Source: Microlunatus speluncae
GTDB lineage: Bacteria; Actinomycetota; Actinomycetes; Propionibacteriales; Propionibacteriaceae
NCBI RefSeq assembly: GCF_009299835.1
Contig: NZ_VKCZ01000021.1
Span: 310,001-374,000, forward strand
Reading direction: 5' to 3'
DNA: 64,000 bases
In this document: piece by piece, positions 42,153 through 51,741 of the stretch
How the letters are laid out: each line of letters begins with the position of its first letter
Numbering within the stretch: position 1 is the first letter of the stretch
Translations under genes and position numbers: made by a program
The notes under the pieces: generated by a model
Seen by the model: the letters and a program-made list of their open reading frames with translations, nothing else
What the model was told of the DNA's origin: nothing
Database searches by the model: none

Positions 42153-43697
42153 ATGCGGCGACGAGGAATGGTGCGGGCGATCGGCAGGTCGGCGGCGGCA
42201 GCAGCGGTGATCGGAGCCCTGGTGGCCGGGCCGGCGTCCGGCGCGTTCGCCAACGACGGCGACGATCCGACGCCCGGTGCGCCCGGCGTGGGCGACGCGG
42301 TCTATCCGAATCTCGGCAACGGCGGCTATCAGGTCACCCGTTACGACCTCGACCTCGATGCGACGGCGGCCGACAAGACCGTCGCCGGCCGGGTCCGGAT
42401 CCACGCCGTGGCGTCGCAGAGCCTGTCCCGGTTCAACCTCGACTCGGCCGGGCTGGAGATCGGCTCGGTCGAGGTCGACGGACGGAAGGCCTCGGCCAAG
42501 CAGGACGGTGAGGAGTTGGTGATCACGCCGGCCCGAGCCATCCGCAAGGGCCGTACCTTCGTGATCACCGTCGCCTACGCCGCCGACCCGGCCAAGATCC
42601 CGCCGCCGGCCGGTGGCTGGGTGATCACCGACGACGGGTTCGCCACCGCGCCGCAGCCGTCCGGCGCGCACACGATCTTCCCGAGCAACGACCATCCGTC
42701 GGACAAGGCGCACTACCTGATCCGGATCACCGCGCCCAAGGGCACGATCGGCGTCGCCTCCGGCAAGCACCTGACCGACCGGACCAACGACGACGGCAGC
42801 ACCACCTCGACCTATCTGACCCGCCACCCGATGGCGACCGAGCTGCTCCAGGCCGCCGTCGGCGACTTCACCGTGGTCAAGCGCGGCCGCGTCGACGACG
42901 CCGAGCTGCGCGACGTCGTGCCGACCGGCCGGCTGGCCGACTCCGAGGCCGCGCTGAAGCTCACCCCCGGCCAGTTGGACTGGGCCCGGGAGCGGCTGGG
43001 CGAGTTCCCGCTCGAGGCGTACGGCATCATGCCGGCCAACACCGACAAGCCGGACGCCTTCGACTTCACCGGCCTGGAAACCCAGACGCTGACCCTCTAC
43101 AAGCCGAACTATCTGAAGCAGCCCGAGGACAAGATCGGCTCGCACATGATGCACGAGCTGGTGCACAACTGGTTCGGCAACAGCGTCACCCCGGCCTCCT
43201 GGAGCGACCTGTGGCTGAACGAGGGACACGCCGACTACTACGGCCTGCTCTACCGCTACGAGCGCGGCTGGCCGGATTCCAGCGGCTTCACTTCGATGGA
43301 GCAGCGGATGAAGTACACCTACGGCAAGGGCGACCAGTGGCGCGCCTCCTCCGGCCCGGTGGCCAAGCCGAACGCCGACAACCTGTTCGACAACCAGCGC
43401 TACACCGGCGGCGTGCTGGTGCTCTTCGCGTTGTGGGAAAAGGTCGGCCAGGAGAAGTTCGCCGAGATCGAGCGCGCCGCTCTGCGGCGTCACAGCGACC
43501 GGACCCTGAGCACCGAGCAGTACATCGACCTGGCCGCCCGCGTCTCCGACGACGAGAGCGTACGACCGTTCCTGGAGGACTGGCTCTACGGCACCAAGAC
43601 CCCGCCGATGCCGAACCATCCGGACTGGACCGTCGAGCCGCCCGGGGTCAGCACTCTTGATACGCCCGACCTACAGTCCGACCGCAAGGGGCACTAG
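42153..43697 (+). CDS. Secreted M1-family metallopeptidase
   Basis: This roughly 514-residue aminopeptidase-like protein has a signal peptide (MRRRGMVRAIGRSAAAAAVI) ending near GAFA. The N-terminal beta domain precedes a catalytic domain with the zinc motif HELVHNWFGN (about 334) and the third ligand in WLNEGHADYYG. It is shorter than cytosolic PepN and lacks the C-terminal helical domain, like other exported M1 proteins. AGGAG lies 7 bases before the ATG at 42153; the ATG at 42138 is an alternative. It is inserted between ccsB and resB on the opposite strand. Confidence 0.88.
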   Translation: MRRRGMVRAIGRSAAAAAVIGALVAGPASGAFANDGDDPTPGAPGVGDAVYPNLGNGGYQVTRYDLDLDATAADKTVAGRVRIHAVASQSLSRFNLDSAGLEIGSVEVDGRKASAKQDGEELVITPARAIRKGRTFVITVAYAADPAKIPPPAGGWVITDDGFATAPQPSGAHTIFPSNDHPSDKAHYLIRITAPKGTIGVASGKHLTDRTNDDGSTTSTYLTRHPMATELLQAAVGDFTVVKRGRVDDAELRDVVPTGRLADSEAALKLTPGQLDWARERLGEFPLEAYGIMPANTDKPDAFDFTGLETQTLTLYKPNYLKQPEDKIGSHMMHELVHNWFGNSVTPASWSDLWLNEGHADYYGLLYRYERGWPDSSGFTSMEQRMKYTYGKGDQWRASSGPVAKPNADNLFDNQRYTGGVLVLFALWEKVGQEKFAEIERAALRRHSDRTLSTEQYIDLAARVSDDESVRPFLEDWLYGTKTPPMPNHPDWTVEPPGVSTLDTPDLQSDRKGH

Positions 43698-43748
43698 TTC
43701 CGTTCGGTTTGAGTCACTCCCGCGGGCGCCGGTTTGGGCGGGTGGATG

Positions 43749-43768
43749 AAAGACGCGCCAAGGGCGGG
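43749..43768. repeat. Family E module
   Basis: AAAGACGCGCCAAGGGCGGG, one base from the core, 55 bases before a family D palindrome. The same E-to-D order occurs at 16805-16946. Confidence 0.75.
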
Positions 43769-43822
43769 TGCGGCGCGGGGTTGTGTGGCCGGGTCCCGGT
43801 GAGTTACGCCCCGGGGAACCAG

Positions 43823-43879
43823 CGAGTGGACGCTTTGGCCAGGCGAACCGCCTGAAATCGCGGCCAAAGCGTCCACTCG
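43823..43879. repeat. Palindromic repeat family D, copy 2
   Basis: Perfect 18-base arms CGAGTGGACGCTTTGGCC (43823-43840) and GGCCAAAGCGTCCACTCG (43862-43879) with a nested hairpin AGGCG-AAC-CGCCT inside. It lies between the convergent M1 peptidase and resB genes and may be a bidirectional terminator. Confidence 0.9.
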
Positions 43880-43967
43880 GCGCGCCCACCGGTGACACCC
43901 AGCCGGTAGCCGGCAGCGATGACCGGAGAGCGCTCAACTCCGCCCGCCTTTGCCGCTTCTTTGTCTT

Positions 43968-43991
43968 TCAAAAGCCGCTCAGGGAACCGAA
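43968..43991. repeat. Degenerate family C copy at the resB 3' end
   Basis: The segment GCTCAGGGAACCGAAAC encodes, on the minus strand, the last residues (VSVP) and the stop of resB, so a repeat supplies the stop codon. Confidence 0.6.
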
Positions 43992-45556
43992 ACCTTCTCC
44001 GGCTCACCGGCCAACTCATCGGCCAGGGACGCGAGGTCTTCGTCGAGGCCGGTCCGGGTGCCGGCCCGGTCGAGGCCGCCGAGTTCGACGGTGGTGGTGC
44101 CGTCGTCGGCGGTACGGGTCCGGACCCAGATCCGGCGCGGGCGGATGAAGAGGGACAGGCAGAGGCCGGTGACGGCGAGCACGACCGCGGCGAGGGTCAG
44201 CTGCAGGCCGGGGGTCTCGCTGATCTGGAGTTTGACCCAGCGGGTCCAGCCGTCCATCCGGATCGTGCCCTTGCCATCGGGCAGGTCGATGGCCTGGCCG
44301 GGGCGCAGTTGCAGCCGGACCGGTTCGCCCTTGGCGTCGCGGATCTGGGTCAGCCCGCGGGTGTCCAGGGTGTAGACGTTCTCCGGCTCGCCGGTCTCCA
44401 CCTTGGGCGGGCCGGACCAGGCGTTGAGGAACAGGGCCGGGTCGACCGCGTCGGGGAAGACCGAGCGCGGGCCCTGCTCGTCGACGACGGCGGTGGGCAG
44501 GAAGAAGCCCTGGAAGGCCAGGCGCTCCGGGCGGCCGTCGGGGGCCTTGATCGAGCCGGCCGAGGAGAAGTTGCCGTCCTGCGGCAGGAAGGCCACCGGG
44601 CCGGAGAAGGCGACGTTGCCGTCGCCGTCGAGCACGGTGACGATCGGCGCGTAGCCGTGGGCGATCAGGTGCACCGAGGTGCCGCCGATGGTCAGCGGGT
44701 GGTTCACCTCGAGCAGCTGGGTCCGCGACTCGCGGCCCGGCTCGGTCACCTCGACCAGGGCCTTGAACACCCGAGCGGCGCCGGTCTGCACCTGCCCGGT
44801 CTCGAACTGGGCGTCGAAGTCCTTGACCCGGACGGTGAACGGCCGCAGCATCCCGTCGCTGAACGCGGCGCCGGCGCTGAGGTCGTCGTACTGGGAGAGG
44901 TTGTTGGAGAAGCCCTGACCGGTCAGCACCAGACTGCTGCCGCGGAAGCCGAACAGCCCGCCGATCGCGACTCCGACCAGCAGAAAGACCAGGCTGATGT
45001 GGAAGATCACGTTGCCGGCCTCGCGCAGATAGCCGCGCTCGGCCCGGACGGCGCCACCCGCATCGGATTCGGAAGGGTCGCGGACCACCCGGTAGCGGGC
45101 CTTCCGCAGCTTCTCCTCAGCCCGATCCAGGACATCGACCGAGGTGGCGTCGCCGGCGGGCCGGGACTCGAAGACCGGCAGCCGGGACAGGTGCCGCGGC
45201 GTCTTCGGCGGCGCGGCCCGCAGCGCCCGGACGAAGGTGGCGGTGCGCGGCAGGATGCAGCCGATCAGGGACACGAACAGCAGCAGATAGATCGCCGAGA
45301 ACCAGACCGAGGTGTAGACGCTGAACAGGCCGACCCGGTCATAGATCGGGCCCAGCGTCGGGTTGGCGGCGATGAAGTCGCTGACCCCGACCGGCGACAC
45401 CGAGCGCTGCGGCACCAGCGAGCCCGGGATCGCGGCCAGGGCGAGGGTGAACAGCAGCACCAGCGCGGTGCGCATCGAGGTCAGCTGGGTCCAGGCCCAG
45501 CGCAACAGCTCCAGCGGGTTGAGCGCCGAGGCGTCCTGCTGCTTGTTTCGCGCCAT
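43979..45556 (-). CDS. resB: Cytochrome c biogenesis protein ResB
   Basis: This 525-residue protein has three N-terminal helices, a large extracytoplasmic domain (about 215-440) and a C-terminal helix (LTLAAVVLAVTGLCLSLFI). It works with CcsB in system II cytochrome c maturation. Family blocks include LTSMRTALVLLFTLALAAIPG and GNVIFHISLVFLLVGVAIGG. It is one base after ccdA on the same strand and is the last gene of the long rex-hem-ccs cluster. The C-terminal about 35 residues are charged and non-conserved, ending inside a repeat. Confidence 0.93.
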   Translation of the reverse strand: MARNKQQDASALNPLELLRWAWTQLTSMRTALVLLFTLALAAIPGSLVPQRSVSPVGVSDFIAANPTLGPIYDRVGLFSVYTSVWFSAIYLLLFVSLIGCILPRTATFVRALRAAPPKTPRHLSRLPVFESRPAGDATSVDVLDRAEEKLRKARYRVVRDPSESDAGGAVRAERGYLREAGNVIFHISLVFLLVGVAIGGLFGFRGSSLVLTGQGFSNNLSQYDDLSAGAAFSDGMLRPFTVRVKDFDAQFETGQVQTGAARVFKALVEVTEPGRESRTQLLEVNHPLTIGGTSVHLIAHGYAPIVTVLDGDGNVAFSGPVAFLPQDGNFSSAGSIKAPDGRPERLAFQGFFLPTAVVDEQGPRSVFPDAVDPALFLNAWSGPPKVETGEPENVYTLDTRGLTQIRDAKGEPVRLQLRPGQAIDLPDGKGTIRMDGWTRWVKLQISETPGLQLTLAAVVLAVTGLCLSLFIRPRRIWVRTRTADDGTTTVELGGLDRAGTRTGLDEDLASLADELAGEPEKVSVP

Positions 45557-45557
45557 C

Positions 45558-46316
45558 TCAGATCACCGGCAGGAAGCCGGCGGCCCACTGCCGCATCCAG
45601 TTGTTGATCAATCCCCAGACTCCGGTCACCATCGCCACTCCGACCAAGATCATCAATCCGCCGCCGATCCGCATGATCAGCAACTGGTGCCGCCGGGCCA
45701 CAGCGATCACCCGGGACAGCCGTTGGTATGCCAGCGCGGCGGCGATGAAGGGCAGCCCGAGGCCGAGGGTGAAGACGAAGGTCAGCACCGCACCACGGAC
45801 CGCCGTCGCCTCGTTGTAGGCGAGGGTCAGCACCGCGCCGAGGGCCGGACCGATGCACGGTGTCCAGCCGAGCGCGAACACGCCGCCGAGCAGCGGCGCG
45901 GCGGCCACGCCGACCCGGGGCCGCCAGTCGCTGCGCACCTCGCGGCGGCCGAACGGCAGCCCGAGGAAGATCAGACCCAGCGCGATCACGCCGACACCGA
46001 GGACCCGGTTGATCACCGACTGGTGCTGCAGCAGGGCGACGCCGACCGAGCCCACGATCGCGCCGATGATCACGTACACGACGGCGATGCCGAGCACGAA
46101 CAGAGCGGCTCCGGCGACCAGTCGGCGCCGGCCCCGGCCCGCCACCACGTCGGCGCCACCGAGGCCCGAGGCGTACGCCAGGTAGCCGGGCACCAGCGGC
46201 ACGATGCAGGGCGAGAAGAACGAGACCAGCCCGGCGGCGAGCGCCACCGGGATCGCGATCAGCATCGACCCGCCCATCGCGGACGAGACCCAACTGCCGA
46301 GATCGAGGCCGATCAT
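45558..46316 (-). CDS. ccdA: Cytochrome c biogenesis protein CcdA
   Basis: This 252-residue membrane protein has six helices and carries reducing power from cytosolic thioredoxin across the membrane. The two redox Cys are in VSFFSPCIVPLVPG and LGWTPCIGPALG. It stands between the TlpA-like thioredoxin and resB with gaps of 9 and 1 bases. Together these reduce apocytochrome c haem-binding Cys. Confidence 0.93.
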   Translation of the reverse strand: MIGLDLGSWVSSAMGGSMLIAIPVALAAGLVSFFSPCIVPLVPGYLAYASGLGGADVVAGRGRRRLVAGAALFVLGIAVVYVIIGAIVGSVGVALLQHQSVINRVLGVGVIALGLIFLGLPFGRREVRSDWRPRVGVAAAPLLGGVFALGWTPCIGPALGAVLTLAYNEATAVRGAVLTFVFTLGLGLPFIAAALAYQRLSRVIAVARRHQLLIMRIGGGLMILVGVAMVTGVWGLINNWMRQWAAGFLPVI

Positions 46317-46325
46317 CGCCGACCG

Positions 46326-46907
46326 CTACTTGCCGGCGGCCACATCGTCGATCATCGCGACCAGGGTGGTCTCGGTGATCTCACCCAGGATCCGGACCGC
46401 GACCCGACCCTCGGTGTCGATGATCAAGGTCGAGGGGATGGCCGACGGCGGCACGTCCCGGGCGAAGGCGAGCAGCGTGGCGCCGTCGGGATCGAAGATG
46501 CTCGGGTAGGTGATCTTGTTGGCCCGGACGAACGCCTGCGGCGCCGCCGGGGTCACATCCTTGGTGGTGATGCCGAGGAATTGGGCCTTGTCCTTGGTCC
46601 GCACGCTGGCCGCCTGCAGGTCCGGCGCTTCCTTGCGACACGGCGGACACCAGGATCCCCAGACGTTGATCACGATCACCTTGCCGGCGAAGTCGGCGGT
46701 GGAGATCGTCTTGTCGGTGCCGAGCTCCGGCCCGGACACCGTCGGCGCCGGCTTCCGGTCGGCCGGTTTGATCTGGGTCAGCAGCTTCGGCACCCCGACG
46801 TAGCCGTTCTCGCCGCTGGACCGGGTCGGCTCGTCGGCCGTGTTCGGGCTGCAGCCGGTGATCACCAGGACCACGGCCGCCAGCGCCAGGATCAAGCTCT
46901 TACGCAC
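46326..46907 (-). CDS. TlpA/ResA-like thiol-disulfide lipoprotein
   Basis: This roughly 193-residue thioredoxin-fold protein has redox motif WCPPC in WGSWCPPCRKEAP and a lipoprotein signal (LALAAVVLVITGCS). It keeps apocytochrome c thiols reduced, receiving electrons from CcdA. GTG 46907 gives a compact signal peptide; GTG 46925 is an alternative. It overlaps the upstream phosphatase gene by 8 bases or more. Confidence 0.9.
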   Translation of the reverse strand: MRKSLILALAAVVLVITGCSPNTADEPTRSSGENGYVGVPKLLTQIKPADRKPAPTVSGPELGTDKTISTADFAGKVIVINVWGSWCPPCRKEAPDLQAASVRTKDKAQFLGITTKDVTPAAPQAFVRANKITYPSIFDPDGATLLAFARDVPPSAIPSTLIIDTEGRVAVRILGEITETTLVAMIDDVAAGK

Positions 46908-47571
46908 CGGCGACGAACTTCTCACTGCGCCGGCGGGGCAGCAGATCCTTGGCCGGCTCGGTGTAGCGGACGCCGGCCACCCTCCCGTCGATGAAGGTGA
47001 TCGAGGTCAGGCTGGCCAGCGTGCACTGACGATGCCGCGGGTCGTGCGGCAGCCGGCGCCCGACGACGTCGCTGCGGGCCATCCAGATCGGCAGCTGGTG
47101 CGAGACGATCAAGGCCTCGTGCCCGGCGGCCGCCTCGGCCGCGTCCCGGATCGCCAGCCGCATCCGGGCCACGATCTCCGGGTAGCGCTCGCCCCAGGTC
47201 GGGATCAGCGGGTTCCGGAACAGCAGCCAGTTGCGCGGGTTGCGCAGCGCGTTGCGCTTGTTCCGGAAGACGGACAGCCCGAACGACACGACGCTGCCCT
47301 CGAGCCGGTTCTCGGCCTCGATCACCCGGCCGTCGGTGATCACCGGGGCGTCGTGGAACTCCAGCTGCGGCTGCATCGTCTCCTGGGCCCGCTCCAGCGG
47401 CGAGCAGCGCAGGTGCACGATGTCGTTGTCCCGCAGGGTTTCCGCGACCCGGGTCGCCATCTGCCGGCCCCGCTCGGACAGGTGGTAGCCGGGCAGTCGG
47501 CCGTACAGCACACCCTCGGGGTTGTGCACCTCACCGTGTCGCAGCAGGTGGACGATCGTGGTCACAGGCAT
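46900..47571 (-). CDS. Histidine phosphatase superfamily protein
   Basis: This 223-residue protein has the phosphohistidine motif LLRHGEVHN near the N-terminus and the second His in ALIVSHQLPIW. It resembles the MSMEG/PGM-like phosphatase usually found between hemL and the ccs genes in actinobacteria. Its substrate is unknown. It starts 6 bases after the hemL stop and overlaps tlpA, so it belongs to the operon. Confidence 0.9.
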   Translation of the reverse strand: MPVTTIVHLLRHGEVHNPEGVLYGRLPGYHLSERGRQMATRVAETLRDNDIVHLRCSPLERAQETMQPQLEFHDAPVITDGRVIEAENRLEGSVVSFGLSVFRNKRNALRNPRNWLLFRNPLIPTWGERYPEIVARMRLAIRDAAEAAAGHEALIVSHQLPIWMARSDVVGRRLPHDPRHRQCTLASLTSITFIDGRVAGVRYTEPAKDLLPRRRSEKFVAGA

Positions 47572-47577
47572 GGTCGG

Positions 47578-48960
47578 CTACAGCTCCTCCGCAGCAGCGT
47601 GCGCCGCGGCCGGCAGGGCCGCGACGATCCGGTCGAGGGCATCGTCATCGTGGGCGGCGGACAGGAACCAAGCCTCGTACGCGCTCGGCGGGAGATAGAC
47701 GCCGCGATCCAGCATGGCATGGAAGAACGCGGCGTAGGCCTTGGTCGACTGGGTCTGCGCGCCGGCGTAGTCGATCACCGCCGGGCCCTCGGGGGCGAAG
47801 AAGACGCTGAACAGGTTGCCGGCCGCGTTGATCACGTGCGGCACCCCGGCCGCGGTCAGCGCGGTGGTGATCTCCTGCTGCAGCCGGGCCGCTGTCTCGT
47901 CGATCCTGGTGTAGACGTCGTCGGTTGCCAGCCGCAGCGTGGTCAGCCCGGCCGCCGTCGCGACCGGATTGCCGGACAGGGTGCCGGCCTGGTAGACACC
48001 GCCGACCGGGGCCAGGTGGCTCATCAGCTCGGCCGAACCGCCGAACGCCGCCGCCGGGAAGCCGCCGCCCATCACCTTGCCGAAGGTGACCAGGTCACCG
48101 GCCACGCCGTCCCGGCCGTACTGTCCGGACCGGCTGACCCGGAACCCGGTCATCACCTCGTCCAAGATCAACAACGCGCCGTGATCATGGGCCTGGTCGC
48201 GCAGGAAGGCGTTGAACCCGGCCCCGTCCTCGACCCCCGGATCGATCACGCCCATGTTGCCCGGAGCGGACTCGCTGATCACCGCGGCGATCTGGTCACC
48301 GTAGGTCGCGAAGGCCTCGCGCACGGCCGCGCGATCGTTGTAGGGAAGGACGATCGTGTCGGCCGTGGTCGCCGCCGTGACCCCGGGCGTGCCCGGCAGT
48401 GCCAGCGTGGCGACGCCGGAGCCGGCCGCGGCCAGCAGCGCGTCGACATGACCGTGGTAGCAGCCGGCAAACTTGATGATCTTGTCCCGGCCGGTGATCC
48501 CGCGGGCCAACCGGAGCACCGTCATGGTGGCCTCGGTGCCGGAGTTGACCAGCCGCACCTGCTCCACCGGGGTCCGGTCGATGATCGCCGCGGCCAGGTC
48601 GACCTCGGCCTCGGTCGGCGCCCCGTACGAAGTGCCACCCTGAGCCGCCGCCTGCACCGCGGCCAACACCTCGGGATGCGCGTGCCCGAGCAGCATCGGC
48701 CCCCAGGAGCAGATCAGGTCGACATAGGAGTTGCCGTCCACATCGGTCAGGTAGGCCCCGGAAGCGGAAGCAATGAACCGCGGCGTACCCCCCACGGCGG
48801 AAAACGCCCGCACCGGCGAATTCACCCCACCCGGCGTAACCCCCTTGGCCCGCCCAAACAACTCCGCCGACCCGTCAGTAGTGCACGCGTTCTGGCGGCG
48901 TGTCGGTGCAGAAGTGACGTCTCGATCCACGGCGACGGGACCGAATGAGGTGCCGCTCAT
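47578..48960 (-). CDS. hemL: Glutamate-1-semialdehyde 2,1-aminomutase, N-terminally extended
   Basis: This 460-residue PLP enzyme turns glutamate-1-semialdehyde into 5-aminolevulinate. The PLP Lys is in [13 protein letters not shown] and the Asp in [12 protein letters not shown]. The recognisable family start ([19 protein letters not shown]) is at about residue 32. The preceding residues are encoded by a family B palindrome (48867-48926) in frame. The ATG overlaps the hemB stop (ATGA), which supports translation through the repeat; a start further in is possible. Confidence 0.93.
   Translation of the reverse strand: MSGTSFGPVAVDRDVTSAPTRRQNACTTDGSAELFGRAKGVTPGGVNSPVRAFSAVGGTPRFIASASGAYLTDVDGNSYVDLICSWGPMLLGHAHPEVLAAVQAAAQGGTSYGAPTEAEVDLAAAIIDRTPVEQVRLVNSGTEATMTVLRLARGITGRDKIIKFAGCYHGHVDALLAAAGSGVATLALPGTPGVTAATTADTIVLPYNDRAAVREAFATYGDQIAAVISESAPGNMGVIDPGVEDGAGFNAFLRDQAHDHGALLILDEVMTGFRVSRSGQYGRDGVAGDLVTFGKVMGGGFPAAAFGGSAELMSHLAPVGGVYQAGTLSGNPVATAAGLTTLRLATDDVYTRIDETAARLQQEITTALTAAGVPHVINAAGNLFSVFFAPEGPAVIDYAGAQTQSTKAYAAFFHAMLDRGVYLPPSAYEAWFLSAAHDDDALDRIVAALPAAAHAAAEEL
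48867..48926. repeat. Palindromic repeat family B, copy 2, inside hemL
   Basis: Carries TGACGTCTCG, the central CGGCGTGTCGGTGCA and GTGCACGCG of the family. In hemL's minus-strand reading it encodes roughly [18 protein letters not shown]. It is in the opposite orientation to copy 3 relative to the coding frame. Confidence 0.85.
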
Positions 48961-50063
48961 CGCGATCCCGGTGCGCTCTGCGCCTGCTCCATCGCCCAGT
49001 AGGTCAGGATCAGGTCGGCTCCGGCCCGGCGGATCGACGTCAAGGTCTCGGTCACGGCCGCGTCGCGGTCGATCCAGCCCTGTGCGGCGGCGGCCTCAAC
49101 CATGGCGTACTCGCCGGAGACGTTGTACGCGGCGACCGGCAGCCGGGTCGCCTCGCGCACCGCGCGGATCACGTCCAGGTAGGCCAGGGCCGGCTTCACC
49201 ATCACGATGTCGGCACCCTCGGCCTCGTCCAGCGCCAGCTCCCGCAGCGCGTCGCGAACGTTGGCCGGATCCTGCTGATAGGTCTTGCGATCCCCTTGCA
49301 GGGAAGAGGAAACAGCTTCCCGGAATGGGCCGTAGAAGGCCGAGGCGTATTTCACCGCGTAGGCCAGGATCGCGGTGCCGATGTGCCCGGACGCGTCCAG
49401 CGCCGAGCGGATCGCGCCGACCTGACCGTCCATCATCCCGCTCGGTGCCACGACGTGCGCGCCGGCCGTGGCGTGCAGCACGGCCATCTCGGCGTAGAGC
49501 TCGACGGTCGCGTCGTTGTCGACGTTCCCGTCGGCGGTGAGCACCCCGCAGTGGCCGTGATCGGTGAACTCGTCCAGGCAGACGTCGGTCATGATCAGGC
49601 AGTCGTCGCCGATCTCGGCCGCCACCGCACGGATGGCGACGTTGAGGATGCCGTCGTCGGCCAGCGCGCCGGAGCCGGTGGCGTCCTTGTGCTCGGGGAT
49701 GCCGAACAGCATCACGCCGCCCAGCCCCGACTCGGCCGCCTCGACGGCCGTCGCGCGGAGGGTGTCCAGGGTGTGCTGGACGACGCCCGGCATGGAGCCG
49801 ATCGGGCGAGGCTCGGAGAGACCCTCGCCGACGAACAACGGCAGCACCAGTTGCCGCGGCTCGACCGTGGTCTCCCGGACCAGCCCACGCATGGCCGGAT
49901 TGGTCCGGAGCCGCCGTGGCCGCCGCGTGATCGGCCGACGCACCCCGGACCGGCTCAGCCGAACCCCGCGGGACGCGTCATCGGGCCGAGACGTCACTTG
50001 TGCACCGACACGCCGCAAATCCGCGTGCACTACTGGCGCCTCGGCGGGGTTTTCGGGGGTCAT
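48957..50063 (-). CDS. hemB: Delta-aminolevulinic acid dehydratase, N-terminally extended
   Basis: This 368-residue enzyme condenses two 5-aminolevulinate molecules to porphobilinogen. The two active-site Lys lie in [14 protein letters not shown] and [12 protein letters not shown]. The metal segment reads [14 protein letters not shown], with Asp in place of the middle Cys of the classic zinc type. The family start ([15 protein letters not shown]) is at about residue 48, and the preceding tail includes a family B palindrome. The ATG overlaps the hemD stop (ATGA). Internal GTG codons could also serve as starts. Confidence 0.93.
   Translation of the reverse strand: MTPENPAEAPVVHADLRRVGAQVTSRPDDASRGVRLSRSGVRRPITRRPRRLRTNPAMRGLVRETTVEPRQLVLPLFVGEGLSEPRPIGSMPGVVQHTLDTLRATAVEAAESGLGGVMLFGIPEHKDATGSGALADDGILNVAIRAVAAEIGDDCLIMTDVCLDEFTDHGHCGVLTADGNVDNDATVELYAEMAVLHATAGAHVVAPSGMMDGQVGAIRSALDASGHIGTAILAYAVKYASAFYGPFREAVSSSLQGDRKTYQQDPANVRDALRELALDEAEGADIVMVKPALAYLDVIRAVREATRLPVAAYNVSGEYAMVEAAAAQGWIDRDAAVTETLTSIRRAGADLILTYWAMEQAQSAPGSR
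49985..50045. repeat. Palindromic repeat family B, copy 3, inside hemB
   Basis: Arms 49985-50005 and 50025-50045 pair at 17 of 21 positions around CCGACACGCCG. In hemB's frame it encodes about [19 protein letters not shown]. It is 15 bases inside the ATGA-coupled start. Confidence 0.88.
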
Positions 50064-51718
50064 GTGCGGCGCCTGCTGTTGGGCTTGCGCTGGGACGGGC
50101 GCAGGACGGGGTCGCCGGCGGCGATCAGGGCGTCGCGGCGCTCGGCGGCGAAGGCGGCCAGGGCGTCGGCGAGGTCGACCGCGGACGGCTTGCCGGCCAT
50201 CACGTCGACCCGCAGGCCGTGCTCGGCGCAGGTCTTGGCGGTGGCCGGGCCGATCGCGGCGACGACTGTGCTGGCGTGCGGCTTGCCGGCGATGCCGACC
50301 AGGTTGCGCACCGTCGAGGACGAGGTGAACACGACCGCGTCGAACCGGCCGGTCTTGATCGCCTCGCGGATCGCGGCGGGCGGCGGCGCGGCGCGCACGG
50401 TCCGGTACGCGGTCACGTCCTCCACCTCCCAGCCGAGCTCGACCAGCGCGGCGGCCAGCGTCTCGGTGGCGATGTCGGCCCGGGGCAGGAAGACCCGGTT
50501 GATCGGATCGAGGACGTCGTCGTACGGCGGGAACTCGGCGGCCAGGCCGGCGGCGGACTGCTCACCGCTCGGCACCAGATCCGGCTCGATCCCCCACGCC
50601 TGCAACGCCTTCGAGGTGACCTCGCCGACCGCGGCGACCTTCAGTCCGGAGAACGCGCGGGCGTCGAGGCCGTACTCGGAGAACTTCTCCTTGACCGCGC
50701 GGACCGCGTTCACCGAGGTGAACGCCACCCACTCGTAGCGACCCTCGACCAGGCCGCGGATCGCCTTGTCCATCTGCAGCGGGCTGCGCGGCGGCTCGAC
50801 CGAGATGGTCGGCACCTCCTCGCTGTGCGCGCCGTAGGTCCGCAGCCGGGCCACCATCGGCGCCGCCTGGTCCTTGGTCCGCGGCACCAGCACCCGCCAG
50901 CCGAACAGCGGCTTGCTCTCGTACCAGCTGAGCTGGTCGCGCTGCTCCACCGCGACGCCGAGCACGACGTGCACCGGATCGGTGCCGCGGGCCCGGGTGG
51001 TCTTCAGCGTCGCCGGCAGCTCAGCCAGCGTCGTCGGCAGGCTGGTCTGCTCGGTGCTGCCGCCGTGCAGCGTGATCAGCGCGGGATCGCTCTCCGGCCG
51101 GCCGGCCGCGAGCGCCGCGGCGGCCAGGTCACCGACCACCCCTGCCTTGGTGCTGACCACCAGCGTCGCGGCCGCCGCCCACTGCGCGGTCGCAGTCTTG
51201 GTGAAGCGGCCGTCCGGGGCCGAGACGAAGTGCACGCCGCCGCCGTGGTTGAGGTCGACGCCGGCGTACTCCGGCACCGCGGTCAGCCGGGAGACGCCCG
51301 GCACCACCTCGAAGTCGATCCCACCGCGGACACAGGCGGCGGCCTCGTCGGCCACCCCGTTGTCCAGGAACGGGTCGCCGGTCACCAGGCGCACCACCCG
51401 GGCGCCGGTGGCCGCGTGCTTCAGCACCAGCTTGGCCCGCGCGGACGGGGTCAGCGGCTTGCCGGCCTCGGTCGGGCCGAGCGTGGCCACCTCGGCCTCC
51501 GGGTTCAGCGTGATCGCCGGGTGCTGCAGCAACTCCTGCTGCAACTCGGAATCCAGGATCACCGCGCCGGCGTCGGCCAGGGCCGCGATCGCTCCGAGCG
51601 TGAGCAGATCAGGATCGCCGGGCCCGGTTCCGACGAAGATGACCCGACCCCGGGGTGACGGGGCGGTAGGGGCTTGGGCAGACTGACGTGACGACTTTCG
51701 GACCGACGTAGTGCTCAC
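50060..51718 (-). CDS. hemD: Uroporphyrinogen-III synthase with degenerate methyltransferase domain
   Basis: This 552-residue fusion has an N-terminal SUMT-like domain (about 25-260; GTGPGDPDLLTLGA, EVVPGVSRLTAVPEYAG) and a C-terminal HEM4 domain (about 280-535; GWRVLVPRTKDQ, VAFTSVNAV, VFTSSSTVRNL). HEM4 closes hydroxymethylbilane to uroporphyrinogen III. The SUMT part lacks the usual GDPFVFGRGGEE block (it reads GDPFLDNGVADEA), so methyltransferase activity is doubtful. It is coupled to hemB by ATGA. Confidence 0.92.
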   Translation of the reverse strand: MSTTSVRKSSRQSAQAPTAPSPRGRVIFVGTGPGDPDLLTLGAIAALADAGAVILDSELQQELLQHPAITLNPEAEVATLGPTEAGKPLTPSARAKLVLKHAATGARVVRLVTGDPFLDNGVADEAAACVRGGIDFEVVPGVSRLTAVPEYAGVDLNHGGGVHFVSAPDGRFTKTATAQWAAAATLVVSTKAGVVGDLAAAALAAGRPESDPALITLHGGSTEQTSLPTTLAELPATLKTTRARGTDPVHVVLGVAVEQRDQLSWYESKPLFGWRVLVPRTKDQAAPMVARLRTYGAHSEEVPTISVEPPRSPLQMDKAIRGLVEGRYEWVAFTSVNAVRAVKEKFSEYGLDARAFSGLKVAAVGEVTSKALQAWGIEPDLVPSGEQSAAGLAAEFPPYDDVLDPINRVFLPRADIATETLAAALVELGWEVEDVTAYRTVRAAPPPAAIREAIKTGRFDAVVFTSSSTVRNLVGIAGKPHASTVVAAIGPATAKTCAEHGLRVDVMAGKPSAVDLADALAAFAAERRDALIAAGDPVLRPSQRKPNSRRRT

Positions 51719-51741
51719 GGCATATCTCGCGTTCTGTTGTT

